Source: Azospirillum lipoferum
GTDB taxonomy: Bacteria; Pseudomonadota; Alphaproteobacteria; Azospirillales; Azospirillaceae
Assembly (NCBI RefSeq): GCF_024170005.1
Contig: NZ_JALJXJ010000002.1
Coordinates: 496,001-560,000, forward strand
Reading direction: 5' to 3'
DNA: 64,000 nt
Of this stretch, positions 47,616 through 60,898 are shown one piece after another (within the stretch, counting starts at the first letter, position 1; the number at the start of each line of letters is the position of its first letter). The notes beneath the pieces are model-generated. The model was not told the origin of the DNA, searched no databases, and worked only from the letters and a program-made list of their open reading frames with translations. The position numbers and the translations under genes were made by a program.

Positions 47616-49483
47616 ACGGTCACGACCACGGCGGTCCGGCCGGCTACGGCCAGCCCGGTGCCAGCACCGGCAGCACCTACGTGCCGCCGCCGGCGCCCTC
47701 GCCTTTTCCCCAGCCGACCCCGCAGCCGTCCGCCAAGCCGCGGACCTCGCTGGCGGTCGCGCTGGAACAGAGCCGTTACCGTTTGATGGTGACGGCTGCC
47801 GTGGTCACGACCGTCTTCACCGCCATCAGCGTCAAGCTGGCGATGGCAACTCTGCTCGCGGGCGGCGGCGAGCCGCGCCCGCATGTCGCGCTGGAGATCG
47901 GCGAGACCACCACCAACCGCGCCGACATCACCGACCGCAACGGCAATCTGCTGGCGACCTCGCTGGTCACCCAGTCGCTCTACGCCGACCCCAAGCTGGT
48001 CTCGCGCCCGGAAGAGGCCGCACAGAAGCTGGTCAGCGCCCTGCCGGACCTGGACTACAAGGACGTCCTCGCCAAGCTGAGCGGCGACCGCCGGTTCGTC
48101 TGGCTGAAGCGCAACCTGACGCCGAAGCAGCAGGCCGCCGTCCACCGGCTGGGCATTCCCGGTGTCGCGTTCGAGCAGGAGGAACGCCGCTTCTACCCGG
48201 CCGGTCCGCTGACCGCCCACATCGTCGGCTTCACCGGCATCGACAACAACGGCCTTGCCGGCATGGAGCAGGGCTTCAACAAGCGGCTGAAAGAGGAGCC
48301 GGGAACACCGCTCCAGCTGTCGATCGACCTTCGGTTGCAGCATGTCCTGAAGAAGGAACTGACCGCCACGGTGCAGGAGTTCAGCGCCATCGGTGCCGCC
48401 GGCATCGTCTTCGACGTGCGCAACGGCGAAGTGCTGGCGATGGTCTCGCTGCCCGATTTCGACCCGCAGGATCCGACCGGCCTGAATCCCGAGACGCTGT
48501 TCAACCGGGCGACGCTCGGCGTGTACGAGATGGGATCGACCTTCAAGATCTTCAACTCGGCGTTGGCCTTTGATTCCGGCAAGATCCGGGTGTCGGACAT
48601 GTTCGACGCGGCGCATCCGGTGAAGATCGGCCGCTTCACCATCAATGACTATCACAGCCTGCACCGCGCCCTTACGGTGGCGGAAGTGTTCCAGCACTCG
48701 TCCAACCTCGGCTCCGTTCGCATGATCCAGCTGATCGGCGTGGCGGCGCAGAAGGCCTTCATGACCAAGATGGGCTTCACCAGGCCCACCGGGCTGGAAC
48801 TGCCGGAAAACGGCTGGCCGCTGGTGCCCAACCCATGGCGCGAGATCAACAGCTACACCATCTCCTTCGGCCACGGCATCTCGGTCAGCCCGATGCACAC
48901 GGTGGCCGCCGCCGCATCCGTCATCAACGGCGGCTTCTTCCATAAGCCGACCCTGCTGAAGCGCAAAGCGGGAGATGAGATCCCGACCGAACAGGTGGTG
49001 TCGCGCCAGACCTCCGACATGATGCGGCGTATGTTCCGCTTCGTGGTCACCGAAGGCACCGGCAAGACCGCTGCGGTCAAAGGCTATCTTGTCGGCGGTA
49101 AAACCGGCACCGCGGACAAGCAAAAGGGCAAGCATTACGAGAAGAACTCGCGCATGTCGTCGTTCCTCGGCGCCTTCCCGATGAACGATCCGCGCTACAT
49201 CGTCTACGTGCTGGTCGATGAGCCCAAGGGCATCGCCAGGACCGGCGGCTTTGCGACCGGCGGCACCGTTGGCGCTCCGACCGTGGGCCGCATCATCAGG
49301 CAGGTCGGCCCGCTGCTGAACGTGCCGATGTTGGATGAGAACGCGCCGGAAATCCTGAACTCCACCTATCTGAACGCCGCCGGTTCCACCAACTGGCAGC
49401 AATCGCTGCCTCCCGTCACCGCCCCACCCCCGTCGAAGGGAAGCACCGTTGCGTCTTTCCCAACTCAGACCAAACCGCGCTGA
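47612..49483 (+). CDS. ftsI: Division-specific transpeptidase FtsI (PBP3)
   Basis: 623 residues. Cytoplasmic Pro/Gly-rich N-terminus (1-50) and a membrane helix (about 56-80). A pedestal domain follows, with ITDRNGNLLATSL and GIDNNGLAGMEQGFN. The transpeptidase has S309-T-F-K312, S363-S-N365 and K497-T-G-T500, a complete active site. It makes septal peptidoglycan with FtsW. An ATGA overlap joins it to ftsL, and its last 35 bases overlap murE. Confidence 0.96.
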   Translation: MNGHDHGGPAGYGQPGASTGSTYVPPPAPSPFPQPTPQPSAKPRTSLAVALEQSRYRLMVTAAVVTTVFTAISVKLAMATLLAGGGEPRPHVALEIGETTTNRADITDRNGNLLATSLVTQSLYADPKLVSRPEEAAQKLVSALPDLDYKDVLAKLSGDRRFVWLKRNLTPKQQAAVHRLGIPGVAFEQEERRFYPAGPLTAHIVGFTGIDNNGLAGMEQGFNKRLKEEPGTPLQLSIDLRLQHVLKKELTATVQEFSAIGAAGIVFDVRNGEVLAMVSLPDFDPQDPTGLNPETLFNRATLGVYEMGSTFKIFNSALAFDSGKIRVSDMFDAAHPVKIGRFTINDYHSLHRALTVAEVFQHSSNLGSVRMIQLIGVAAQKAFMTKMGFTRPTGLELPENGWPLVPNPWREINSYTISFGHGISVSPMHTVAAAASVINGGFFHKPTLLKRKAGDEIPTEQVVSRQTSDMMRRMFRFVVTEGTGKTAAVKGYLVGGKTGTADKQKGKHYEKNSRMSSFLGAFPMNDPRYIVYVLVDEPKGIARTGGFATGGTVGAPTVGRIIRQVGPLLNVPMLDENAPEILNSTYLNAAGSTNWQQSLPPVTAPPPSKGSTVASFPTQTKPR

Positions 49484-50924
49484 CTTCGGCCTCGGCGCAG
49501 CCGACCCCGACATCGCCGGGCTGACCGCCGACAGCCGGGCGGTCGGGCCCGGCTTCGTCTTTGCCGCCCTGCCCGGCGTGAAGGCCGATGGCCGCGCCTT
49601 CATCGCCGATGCGCTCGCCAAGGGCGCCGTCGCGGTGCTGGCGCCCGAGGGCACCGACCTGCCCGCCGGTTCCACCGCCGTCCTGCTGACCGACCCGCAG
49701 CCTCGCCTCGCCTTCGCGCACATGGCCGCCGCCTTCCATGGCGGGCGCCAGCCGGAAACGGTGGTCGCTGTGACCGGCACCAACGGCAAGACCTCCACCG
49801 TGCAGTTCGCCGCCCAGATCTGGGCACGCATGGGCCTGCCCGCCGGCAGCCTGGGCACGCTGGGCCTGCTCGGCCCCGGCCTGCACGGCTATGGCGGCAT
49901 GACGACACCCGACCCCGTGTCGCTGCACCGCGACCTCGCCGCCGCCAAGGACGCCGGCATCGACCATCTGGCGATGGAGGCGTCGAGCCACGGGCTGGAG
50001 CAGTTCCGGCTGGACGGCGTGGCGATCAAGGCCGCCGGCTTCACCAACCTGACGCTCGACCATCTCGACTATCACGGCACCATGGCGGCCTATCGCGACG
50101 CCAAGGCGATGCTGTTCCAGCGTGTGCTACCTACAGGATGCACCGCCGTCCTGAACGCCGATAGCGACGACTTCCACTTTTTTGCCACAATTTGTAACGA
50201 ACGTGGCCACCAAATCCTGTCCTATGGTCTGGCCGGAACCGAGCTTCGGGTGACCGGGGTGGAGCCGCTGGCCCATGGTCAGCGCCTTGCCCTGTCCGTG
50301 CTCGGCCGCGAGGTGACGGTAGACCTGCCGCTGGCAGGTCGCTTCCAGGCCTGGAACGTGCTCTGCGCGTTGGGTCTGGTCATCGGATCAGGCGGCGACG
50401 CCGAACGGGCACTGGCCGCCCTTCCTTCGCTGGAAGGCGTGCCGGGCCGGTTGCAGCATGTCGCGACCCACCCCAACGGAGCGACGGTCTACGTCGATTT
50501 CGCCCACACGCCGGACGCACTGGAAACGGTGCTGCTGGCGCTGCGGTCGCATGCCGCGCGCCATCTGGTGACGGTATTCGGCTGCGGCGGCGACCGTGAC
50601 CGCAGCAAGCGGCCGGTGATGGGGGCGCTGGCGGCCAGACTGGCCGACCGCGCCATCGTCACCGACGACAACCCGCGGACCGAGGATGCCGCTTTCGTGC
50701 GGGGTCAGGTGCTGGCCGGGGCCACCGGGGAACTGGCCGGCCGGTTGGAGGAGATCGGCGACCGGGCCGAGGCGATCCGTACCGCGGTACGGCAGCTTCA
50801 GCCCGGCGATGTGCTGGTCATTGCCGGCAAGGGCCACGAACAGGGACAAACGATCGGCACCGAGGTGCGTCCGTTCGACGATGCGGACGAGGCCCGGAAA
50901 GCCGTAGCGGAGGTTGGAGCATGA
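49449..50924 (+). CDS. murE: UDP-MurNAc-tripeptide synthetase MurE, meso-DAP specific
   Basis: 491 residues from a TTG start at 49449 with AAGGGAAG upstream; the N-terminus MRLSQLRPN and GLTADSRAVGPGFVFAALPG is typical. ATP loop TGTNGKT (109-115). The D407-N-P-R410 motif specifies meso-diaminopimelate as substrate. It ends with VIAGKGHEQGQ. It adds the third peptide residue to UDP-MurNAc-L-Ala-D-Glu. Overlaps: 35 bases with ftsI and 4 with murF. Confidence 0.96.
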   Translation: MRLSQLRPNRADFGLGAADPDIAGLTADSRAVGPGFVFAALPGVKADGRAFIADALAKGAVAVLAPEGTDLPAGSTAVLLTDPQPRLAFAHMAAAFHGGRQPETVVAVTGTNGKTSTVQFAAQIWARMGLPAGSLGTLGLLGPGLHGYGGMTTPDPVSLHRDLAAAKDAGIDHLAMEASSHGLEQFRLDGVAIKAAGFTNLTLDHLDYHGTMAAYRDAKAMLFQRVLPTGCTAVLNADSDDFHFFATICNERGHQILSYGLAGTELRVTGVEPLAHGQRLALSVLGREVTVDLPLAGRFQAWNVLCALGLVIGSGGDAERALAALPSLEGVPGRLQHVATHPNGATVYVDFAHTPDALETVLLALRSHAARHLVTVFGCGGDRDRSKRPVMGALAARLADRAIVTDDNPRTEDAAFVRGQVLAGATGELAGRLEEIGDRAEAIRTAVRQLQPGDVLVIAGKGHEQGQTIGTEVRPFDDADEARKAVAEVGA

Positions 50925-52426
50925 GCAGGGACATGACGGATAAGACGGTCCTCTGGACCGCGGCGGATGCGGCAGCCGCCACCGGCGGGCGTCTGGCCGG
51001 CCTATCCGCGTGGACCGCCACCGGCGTGACCATCGACAGCCGCAAAGTGGCGCCGGGCGACCTGTTCGTCGCCATCCGCGGACCGAACTTCGACGGCCAT
51101 GCCTTCGTCGGCGCGGCGCTCGCCGCCGGTGCCGCGGCAGCGCTGGTCGATCATCTGCCGGACGGGCTGCCGGCGGAGGCGCCGCTGCTGATGGCCCCGG
51201 CCGACACGCTGGACTCGATGGCGGCGCTGGGTGTCGCGGCACGGGCGCGCTGCGGCGCGCGCTTCGTCGGTGTCACCGGCTCCGTCGGCAAGACCGGCAC
51301 CAAGGAGACGCTGCGTCACGTCCTGTCGGCGCAAGGGTCGACCTATGCCACCGAAGGCAGCCTGAACAACCATTGGGGCGTGCCGCTGTCGCTCGCCCGC
51401 CTGCCCGCCGACAGCGCCTATGGCGTGTTCGAGCTGGGGATGAACCACGCCGGCGAAATCGGCCCGCTGTCCCGGCAGGTCAAGCCGCATGTCGCGATCA
51501 TCACGACGGTCGAGGCGGCTCATCTGGAATTCTTCTCCGGTGTCGAAGCCATCGCCGACGCCAAGGCCGAGATCTTCGAGGGGCTGGATGCCAACGGCGT
51601 CGCCGTGCTGAACCGCGACAACGGGCAGTATGTCCGGCTGGCCGCCGCGGCACGACGCCACGGCCTGACCCACGTCTGGAGCTTCGGCACCCATGAGGAG
51701 GCCGACGCCCGCCTGCTCGACTGCTCGCTGCACGCGACATGCAGTGCCGTGACCGCGGTCATCCGCGGCGAGCGGCTGCAATATTGCCTGTCGCAGCCCG
51801 GCAGGCATTGGGTAATGAACAGCCTGGCAGTGTTGCTGGCGGTGAAGGCACTGGGCGCCGACGTCGCCACCGCCGCCCGGGCCCTGTCCAGCCTGCCGTC
51901 GGTCAAGGGCCGCGGGACCCGCAAGCGCATCCGGCTGCCGCAGGGCGCTTTCACCCTGATCGACGAGAGCTACAACGCCAGCCCGGCCGCCATGGCCGCG
52001 ACGCTGGAGGTGCTGGGCAAGATCGACCCCGGTGCCGGCGGCCGGCGCATCGCCGTGCTTGGGGACATGCGCGAGCTGGGCGACCGCGCCGACACGCTGC
52101 ACGTCGCGCTCGCCGAGCCGTTGCGCGCAGCACTTGTCGACACCGTCTATGCCTGTGGGCCGCACATGAAGGCACTGTTCGACCACCTGCCGGCGGCGAT
52201 GCGTGGTGCCTGGACCGAAACCAGCGTGGAGTTGGCCCCCATCGTGACCGGGACCGTAAAAGGCGGCGACGTTATCATGGTCAAGGGGTCTTTGGGCAGT
52301 CGTACAGGTCTGATCGTCGATGCGCTCGCGGCACTCGACAGCGGGCGCGAAAGCGAGGACAAAGCCGCCTCCCGAACCACCAACCAGCCGCAGGCCGCGC
52401 AGTCCGCGCAAGGCCCGCGAGGCTGA
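50921..52426 (+). CDS. murF: UDP-MurNAc-pentapeptide synthetase MurF
   Basis: 501 residues. Adds D-Ala-D-Ala to the tripeptide. ATP loop reads TGSVGKT (119-125). EGSLNNHWGVPLSLARLP, FELGMNHAGEIGPLS and IDESYNASPAAMAATLE are MurF signatures. A Ser/Gln/Ala-rich tail of about 25 residues ends the protein. A second ATG at 50933 is possible. Coupled to murE by ATGA and followed 9 bases later by mraY. Confidence 0.96.
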   Translation: MSRDMTDKTVLWTAADAAAATGGRLAGLSAWTATGVTIDSRKVAPGDLFVAIRGPNFDGHAFVGAALAAGAAAALVDHLPDGLPAEAPLLMAPADTLDSMAALGVAARARCGARFVGVTGSVGKTGTKETLRHVLSAQGSTYATEGSLNNHWGVPLSLARLPADSAYGVFELGMNHAGEIGPLSRQVKPHVAIITTVEAAHLEFFSGVEAIADAKAEIFEGLDANGVAVLNRDNGQYVRLAAAARRHGLTHVWSFGTHEEADARLLDCSLHATCSAVTAVIRGERLQYCLSQPGRHWVMNSLAVLLAVKALGADVATAARALSSLPSVKGRGTRKRIRLPQGAFTLIDESYNASPAAMAATLEVLGKIDPGAGGRRIAVLGDMRELGDRADTLHVALAEPLRAALVDTVYACGPHMKALFDHLPAAMRGAWTETSVELAPIVTGTVKGGDVIMVKGSLGSRTGLIVDALAALDSGRESEDKAASRTTNQPQAAQSAQGPRG

Positions 52427-52435
52427 CGGACCCAA

Positions 52436-53521
52436 ATGCTCTACAACCTCCTCTTCGGTCTGGCCGACGTCTTCTCGCCGTTCAACCTGTTCCGGTATCT
52501 GACCTTCCGGACCGGCGGCGCCGTGATCACGTCGCTCGTCATCAGCTTCGTCTTCTTTCCCCGCCTGATTGCGTGGCTGAAGCGCAAGCAGGGCGAAGGA
52601 CAGCCCATCCGCGCCGACGGCCCCGAGAGCCATTTCAAGAAGAAGGGCACGCCCACCATGGGCGGCCTGATGATCCTGATCGCCATGACGGTCAGCACCC
52701 TGCTGTGGGCTGACCTGACCAACGCCTATATCTGGATCGTCCTGCTGGTGACCATCGGCTACGGCCTGATCGGCTTCGGCGACGATTACCTGAAGCTGAC
52801 CAAGCGCAACACCAAGGGGCTGTCCGGCCGCTTCCGTCTGGGCTGGGAGATCACCATCGGATTGGTGGCCTCGGCACTCATCATGTGGGTCTCGGCCCCG
52901 CCGCTGTCGGGCGGCGTGGCGGTTCCCTTCGTCAAGGACTTCCTGATCCAGCTGTCCTGGTTCTTCGTGCCCTTCGGCGCCTTCATCATGGTCGGCGCTT
53001 CGAACTCGGTGAACCTGACCGACGGGCTGGACGGGCTGGCCATCGTGCCGACGATGATCGCCGCCGGCTGCTTCGGCCTGATCTCCTACCTGTCGGGCAA
53101 CGCGATCTTCGCCAACTACCTGCAAATCCACCATGTGCCGGGTTCCGGCGAACTGGCGGTGTTCTGCGGCGCGCTGGTCGGCGCCGGCTTGGGCTTCCTG
53201 TGGTACAACGCCCCGCCCGCCATGGTCTTCATGGGCGACACCGGGTCGCTGTCGCTGGGCGGTGCGCTGGGTGCGGTCAGCGTGGTGACCAAGCATGAGA
53301 TCGTACTGGCCATCATCGGCGGCCTGTTCGTGCTGGAGACGGTGTCGGTGATCGTGCAGGTCGCCTCCTTCAAGCTGACCGGCAAGCGGGTGTTCCGCAT
53401 GGCGCCGCTGCACCATCACTTCGAGAAGAAAGGCTGGGCCGAACCGACGGTGGTGATCCGTTTCTGGATCATCGCCTCGATCCTGGCGCTGGTCGGCCTG
53501 TCAACGCTGAAGCTGCGGTGA
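52436..53521 (+). CDS. mraY: Phospho-MurNAc-pentapeptide transferase MraY
   Basis: 361 residues, ten membrane helices. Makes lipid I on undecaprenyl phosphate. Catalytic motifs: [19 protein letters not shown] with D116 and D117, [13 protein letters not shown] with D196, and [12 protein letters not shown] near the C-terminus. KKGTPTMGG is the family opening motif. Length is standard. It lies between murF and murD with gaps of about 10 bases. Confidence 0.97.
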   Translation: MLYNLLFGLADVFSPFNLFRYLTFRTGGAVITSLVISFVFFPRLIAWLKRKQGEGQPIRADGPESHFKKKGTPTMGGLMILIAMTVSTLLWADLTNAYIWIVLLVTIGYGLIGFGDDYLKLTKRNTKGLSGRFRLGWEITIGLVASALIMWVSAPPLSGGVAVPFVKDFLIQLSWFFVPFGAFIMVGASNSVNLTDGLDGLAIVPTMIAAGCFGLISYLSGNAIFANYLQIHHVPGSGELAVFCGALVGAGLGFLWYNAPPAMVFMGDTGSLSLGGALGAVSVVTKHEIVLAIIGGLFVLETVSVIVQVASFKLTGKRVFRMAPLHHHFEKKGWAEPTVVIRFWIIASILALVGLSTLKLR

Positions 53522-53534
53522 GGGAAGACCGGCG

Positions 53535-54952
53535 ATGATCGACCTGTTCTATATGCAGGAGCTGCCCGTCGCGGTGATGGGGCTGGGCAAGTCCGGCCTC
53601 GCCACCGCCCGCGCGCTGCGCGACAGCGGGGCCGAGGTGCGGGTGTGGGACGACAATCCCGCCTCCCGCACCGCGGCGGAGGCCGAGGGCTTCGCCGTGG
53701 TCGATCTCGCCACCGCCGACCTGTCGGACCTGACCACCATCGTCTGGTCGCCCGGCATTCCGCATAGCTTCCCCAAGCCGCACCCGGTGGCGGAGCGTGC
53801 CCGCGCGCTGGGGATCGAGCTGATCTGCGACATCGAGCTGCTGGGCCGGGCGGAGCGCGACTGCGCCTTCATCGGCATCACCGGCACCAATGGCAAATCG
53901 ACCACCACCACCCTGATCGGCCATATCCTGGCCGCCGCCGGGCGCAAGGCCGCGGTCGGCGGCAATCTGGGCACGCCGGTGCTGACCTTCGATCCCATCG
54001 GATCCGGCGGCACCTGCGTGCTGGAGATGTCGAGCTATCAGCTGGAGCTGACCCACTCCATCACCTTCGACATCGCCGTCCTGCTGAACATCACGCCCGA
54101 TCATCTCGCCCGCCATGGCGGGATGGAGGGCTACATCGCCGCCAAGAAGCTGATCTTCCACCGCCAGACCCGACCGCGCACCGCGGTAATCGGGGTGGAC
54201 GACGAGCATTGCCGCAAGATCCACGCCGACCTCGTCGCCGTCGGCGACCAGCGCATCTGGCCGATCTCCGCCCGGGGGCCGGTGGCGGGTGGCGTCTATG
54301 CCGCCGACGGCTGGCTGATCGACGACACCGACGGCGAAGCGGTTCGTGTCGTGGAGCTGTCGGCGCTGCCCAACCTGCTGGGCGCCCACAACTGGCAGAA
54401 CGCCGCCGCCGCCTTCGCCACCTGCAAGGCCGCCGGCCTGCCGGTACCGGCGATCGTCGCGGCGACGGCGACCTTCCCTGGCCTTGCCCACCGGCAGCAG
54501 CTGGTCGGGACGCTGGACGGCGTGCGCTTCGTCAATGACAGCAAGGCGACCAACGCCGACGCCACGGAAAAGGCACTGGCGACCTTCGACCCGATCTACT
54601 GGATCCTCGGCGGACAGGCCAAGGACACCGGGCTGAACGGGCTGGAGGGCTATATGGGCCGCGTCCGCCACGCTTTCCTGATCGGCGAGGCGCAGGAACA
54701 ATTCGCCGCATGGCTCGATGCTCGGGGCGTTGCTTATACACGCTGTGGAACGCTGGATGTCGCCACCGCGAAGGCGGCCGGACTGGCCCTGGCGGAGCGG
54801 CTGGAGGGGGCCTGCGTGCTGCTGTCGCCAGCCTGCGCGTCGTGGGACCAGTTCGCCAATTTCGAGAAGCGCGGTGAAGCCTTCGCGACCTATGTCGCGA
54901 ACATCGTCGCGGCGCATGAGAGCACCGGGGACGGCACCAGCGGGGGCGTTGC

Positions 54953-54956
<4 letters not shown>
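53535..54956 (+). CDS. murD: UDP-MurNAc-L-alanine:D-glutamate ligase MurD
   Basis: 473 residues. N-terminal Rossmann part VAVMGLGKSGLATARAL binds UDP. The ATP loop is TGTNGKS (116-122). Further family motifs are NITPDHLARHGGMEGY, GAHNWQNAAAAFA and FVNDSKATNADA. It adds D-Glu to UDP-MurNAc-L-Ala. ATGA overlap with ftsW. Confidence 0.96.
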
Positions 54957-56070
<1,114 letters not shown>

Positions 56071-56074
<4 letters not shown>

Positions 56075-57318
56075 GGAGGCCGACCGACTTGAGCGCAACC
56101 GGCTTCAATGCGGGCTTCGACGCCGACGCCAACAAGGCGATCGTCCTGGCCGCCGGTGGCACCGGCGGGCACATGTTCCCGGCCGAGGCGCTGGCGCGCG
56201 AGCTGCTGGCGCGCGGCCGCGCCGTGACGCTGGTCACCGACAAGCGCGGCCATGCCTTCGGCGAGAACCTGCCGGAGGTGCCGGTCCACCGCATCCGCGC
56301 CGCCTCCCCCGGCGCCGGCATCGTCGGCAAGCTGAAGGCCGCCCTGCAGATGGGCCTTGGCCTGCTGGAGGCGCGGGCGCTGATGCGCCGGCTCGATCCC
56401 GCCGCGGTCGTCGGCTTCGGCGGCTACCCGTCGGTCCCCACCGTCTATGCCGCAATCCAGTCGAAGCTGCCGGCCCTGCTGCACGAGCAGAACGCCGTGC
56501 TGGGCCGTGCCAACCGGATGCTGATCGCCGGGGCCAGCCGCATCGCCGTCGCCTTCCCCGACATCGAGAAGCTGGGCGAGGCGCAACGCGCCAAAATCGT
56601 CCGCACCGGCAACCCGGTCCGTCCGGCGGTCGCCGCCAACCGTCTGTCCCCCTACGAGGCACCGCAGCCCGGCGGCCCGATCCGCCTGCTGGTGATGGGC
56701 GGCAGCCAGGGTGCCCGCGTCTTCTCCGAGGTGATCCCCGCGGCGCTGGCCCTGCTGCCCGAGGCGACGCGCGCCCGCACCCATCTGGCGCAGCAATGCC
56801 GCCCGGAGGATCTGGAGGCCGCCCGCGACGCGCTGGAACCGCTGGGCCTCGCCCGGCTGGAGCTTCAGACCTTCTTCCGCGACGTGCCGGAGCGGCTGGC
56901 CGCCTGCCATCTCGCCGTCACGCGCGCCGGCGCCTCCACCATCGCGGAGCTGACCTGCGTCGGCCGTCCGGCGATCCTGGTGCCCTACCCGCACGCCACC
57001 GACGACCACCAGACCGCCAACGCCCGCCATCTGGCAGGAGCCGGCGCCGCTTGGCTGGTGCCGCAGCCCTCCTTCACCGCCCAGGCCCTGGCGGAGCGGC
57101 TGTCCGCCCTGCTGGGCGACCCGCAGGCGCTTGCCGCAGCGGCCCGTGCCGCCCACGACTGGGGCACCGCCGACGCGGCCACCGCACTGGCCGACGCCGT
57201 GCTGGCGATGCTGGGGGGCGGCCCAACCGCACATGCTCACGCCCACACCGACCACGACCAATCCCAACACGCCCGGCACTCATCCGCCGGTGCCAGCGCC
57301 AAGGGGGCCGCGGAATGA
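56071..57318 (+). CDS. murG: UDP-GlcNAc transferase MurG with a His-rich tail
   Basis: 415 residues. It makes lipid II from lipid I. Motifs: LAAGGTGGHMFPAEALA, VVGFGGYPSVPTVYA, LLHEQNAVLGRANRM, VMGGSQGARVFSE and the GlcNAc site SRAGASTIAELT-like (TRAGASTIAELTCVGRP). Beyond the normal end (about residue 378) there is a 35-residue tail, AHAHAHTDHDQSQHARHSS, unusual for MurG and a possible metal binder. The true start could be the TTG at 56089. ATGA overlap with the next small gene. Confidence 0.95.
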
Positions 57319-57566
57319 TGAAACCCATGCGGAATCTGACCCGGCCGACGCCGCGACCGCTGCAGGACTGGCCGGCGGACATGACGCGGACCGAGGGTGG
57401 CTGGTACAACCGTCCGGGCTGCCCGCTGGTGCCGCGCTTCCTCGCCGAAGGCGGCTTCCTGCGCGACCGCCTGTCGATGATCCACGGATCGCAACCCCTC
57501 CCCAACGACCTGTCCGACGGGGCGGTCGACGCCACCCTTCGTCTGATGCTTCGCCGCGGAAAGTAA
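57315..57566 (+). CDS. Small orphan protein encoded between murG and murC
   Basis: 83 residues from an ATG overlapping the murG stop by ATGA, the coupling used throughout this operon, and ending 7 bases before murC. This placement makes it a real gene. The sequence is basic and Pro-rich at the N-terminus ([18 protein letters not shown]), followed by [20 protein letters not shown] and a helical end [10 protein letters not shown]-like. One Cys, no membrane segment, no known domain recognised. It may be a lineage-specific division or cell wall accessory factor. Confidence 0.75.
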   Translation: MMKPMRNLTRPTPRPLQDWPADMTRTEGGWYNRPGCPLVPRFLAEGGFLRDRLSMIHGSQPLPNDLSDGAVDATLRLMLRRGK

Positions 57567-57573
57567 GCCCGAC

Positions 57574-58988
57574 ATGCGCGCCCTCCCCCTCTCGATCGGC
57601 ACCATCCACTTCGTCGGCATCGGCGGCATCGGCATGAGCGGCATCGCCGAGGTGCTGCGGAACCTGGGCTATACCGTCCAGGGCTCCGACCTTGCCGAGA
57701 ACGCCAACGTCAAGCGCCTGCGCGAACTGGGCATCAAGGTGTTCGTCGGCCATCGCGGCGAGAACATCGCCGGGGCCGCCGTCATCGTCGTCTCCTCCGC
57801 CGTCAAGCGCGACAATCCGGAGGTCGTGGCCGCCCGCGCCGCCCTGGTGCCGGTGGTCCGCCGCGCCGAGATGCTGGGCGAGCTGATGCGGCTGAAATGG
57901 GCCATCGCCATCGGCGGCACCCATGGCAAGACCACGACCACCTCGATGGTCGGCCATATGCTGGAGCACGCCAACCTCGACCCCACCGTCATCAACGGCG
58001 GCATCATCAACGCCTATGGCTCCAACACCCGGCTCGGCACCGGCGACTGGATGGTGGTGGAAGCGGACGAGAGCGACGGCACTTTCGTGAAGCTGCCGGC
58101 CTGCATCGCCGTCGTCACCAACATGGATCCGGAGCATCTGGACTTCTACGGCACCTTCGACAACGCGCGGGCCGCCTTCGACAGCTTCGTCCAGAACATC
58201 CCCTTCTACGGCTTCGCCGCACTCTGCATCGACCATCCCGAGGTGCAGGCGATGATCCCCCGCGTATCGGACCGCCGCATCGTCACCTACGGCTTCTCGC
58301 CGCAGGCCGACGTCCGCGCGGTGAACGTGGAGCTGGGTCCCGATGGCGCCAAGTACGACGTGCTGATCTATGACCGCCACACCGGCGAGAGCCGCGCCAT
58401 CGCCGGCGTGCGCCTGCCGATGTACGGGCCGCACAACGTCCAGAACTCACTGGCCTGCTTCGCTGTCGGCAACGAGATGGGCCTGCCGGACGTGGTGATG
58501 CGCGACAGCATGGCCAAGTTCCAGGGCGTGAAGCGCCGCTTCACCAAGACCGGCGAGGCCAACGGCATCACCGTCATCGACGATTACGGCCACCACCCGG
58601 TGGAGATCGCCGCGGTGCTGAAGGCCGCGCGCACCGCCGGCACCGGCCGTACCATCGCCGTCGTCCAGCCGCACCGCTATTCCCGCCTCGCCGCCCTGTT
58701 CGAGGAGTTCTGCACCTGCTTCAACGACGCCGACGCCGTGATCGTCGCCGACGTCTATGCCGCCGGCGAGGCGCCGATCGAGGGCGTCAGCCGCGACAGC
58801 CTGGTGGAGGGCCTGCGCATGCACGGCCACCGCCATGTCGTGGCCCTTCACGGCCAGCAGGAGTTGGCGCAGGTGGTGCGCGAGATGGCCAAGCCGGGCG
58901 ATTTCGTCGTCTGCCTGGGCGCCGGAAACATCACCCAGTGGGCGAACGCGCTGCCGGGTGAGCTGGCCGCCCTCTACGGCGTGACCCG

Positions 58989-58992
<4 letters not shown>
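57574..58992 (+). CDS. murC: UDP-MurNAc-L-alanine ligase MurC
   Basis: 472 residues. N-terminal [18 protein letters not shown] binds the nucleotide sugar. ATP loop GGTHGKT (114-120). [24 protein letters not shown]-like ([13 protein letters not shown]) and [15 protein letters not shown] are MurC-specific. It adds L-Ala to UDP-MurNAc. It ends with an ATGA overlap into murB. Confidence 0.97.
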
Positions 58993-59950
<958 letters not shown>

Positions 59951-59954
<4 letters not shown>

Positions 59955-60898
59955 CCGAAGCCCTGCTCCACGCCCACAAGAAGCATGTCGCCGTCCTGAT
60001 GGGCGGCTGGTCGGCCGAGCGCGAGGTGTCGCTGGTCAGCGGGGCCGGCGTCGCCAAGGCGCTGGAGGAGGAAGGCTACCGCGTCACCGCCATCGACGTG
60101 CAGCGCGACCTGGGCGGGCTGATGCACGCCCTGTCCACCCCGCGCCCCGACGTGGTGTTCAACGCCCTGCACGGCCGCGGCGGCGAGGATGGGACGATCC
60201 AGGGCGTGCTGGAGTTCCTGGGCCTGCCCTACACCCATTCGGGCGTCCAGGCCGCCGCCGTCGCCATGGACAAGGCGATGACCAAGCGCGTGCTGGACAC
60301 CGTCGGCATCCGCTCGCCCAAGGGCATGGTGCTGTCCCGTGGGGAGATCACCGGCGGCAGCCACCCCATGCCGGCGCCCTATATCGTCAAGCCTGTGGAC
60401 GAAGGCTCGACCGTTGGCGTAACCCTGGTCCGCGAGGGGCAGAACAGCCCGGTCGGCGATGCGTGGACCTTCGGTGAACGCGCGCTGGTCGAGGAGTTCA
60501 TCCCCGGTCGCGAACTGACCGTGGGCGTCATGGGTGACCGCGCTTTGGCGGTGACCGAGATCGTCTTTCAGGCTCAGGTTTACGACTACACCGCGAAATA
60601 CAGCGCCGGCCACGCCGTCCACACCATCCCCGCCGCGATCCCCGAGGTCGTTGCGGAGGAGGCGAAGCGGCTGGCGGTGCTGGCGCACCACACCCTGGGC
60701 TGCCGGGGCGTGTCGCGCAGCGACTTCCGCTGGGATGACAGCCGGCCGGGAACGGACGGGCTGTACTTCCTGGAGATCAACAACCAGCCGGGCATGACGC
60801 CCCTGTCGCTGGTGCCCGAGCAGGCCGCGCATGTGGGAATCACCTACGGCGCGCTGGTCGGCTGGCTGGTGGAGAATGCCGCATGTCAGCTCGCCTGA
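59951..60898 (+). CDS. ddl: D-alanine-D-alanine ligase
   Basis: 315 residues, DdlB type. ATP-grasp enzyme making the D-Ala-D-Ala used by Mur[18 protein letters not shown] holds the N-terminal Glu and Ser of the active site. [32 protein letters not shown] and [17 protein letters not shown] are family motifs. It overlaps the ftsQ start by 16 bases. The frame is set by the ATGA overlap with murB. Confidence 0.96.

Noticed and set aside
47555-49858. 767-codon minus-strand open frame
   Set aside because: Antisense to ftsI and murE within a uniformly oriented operon.
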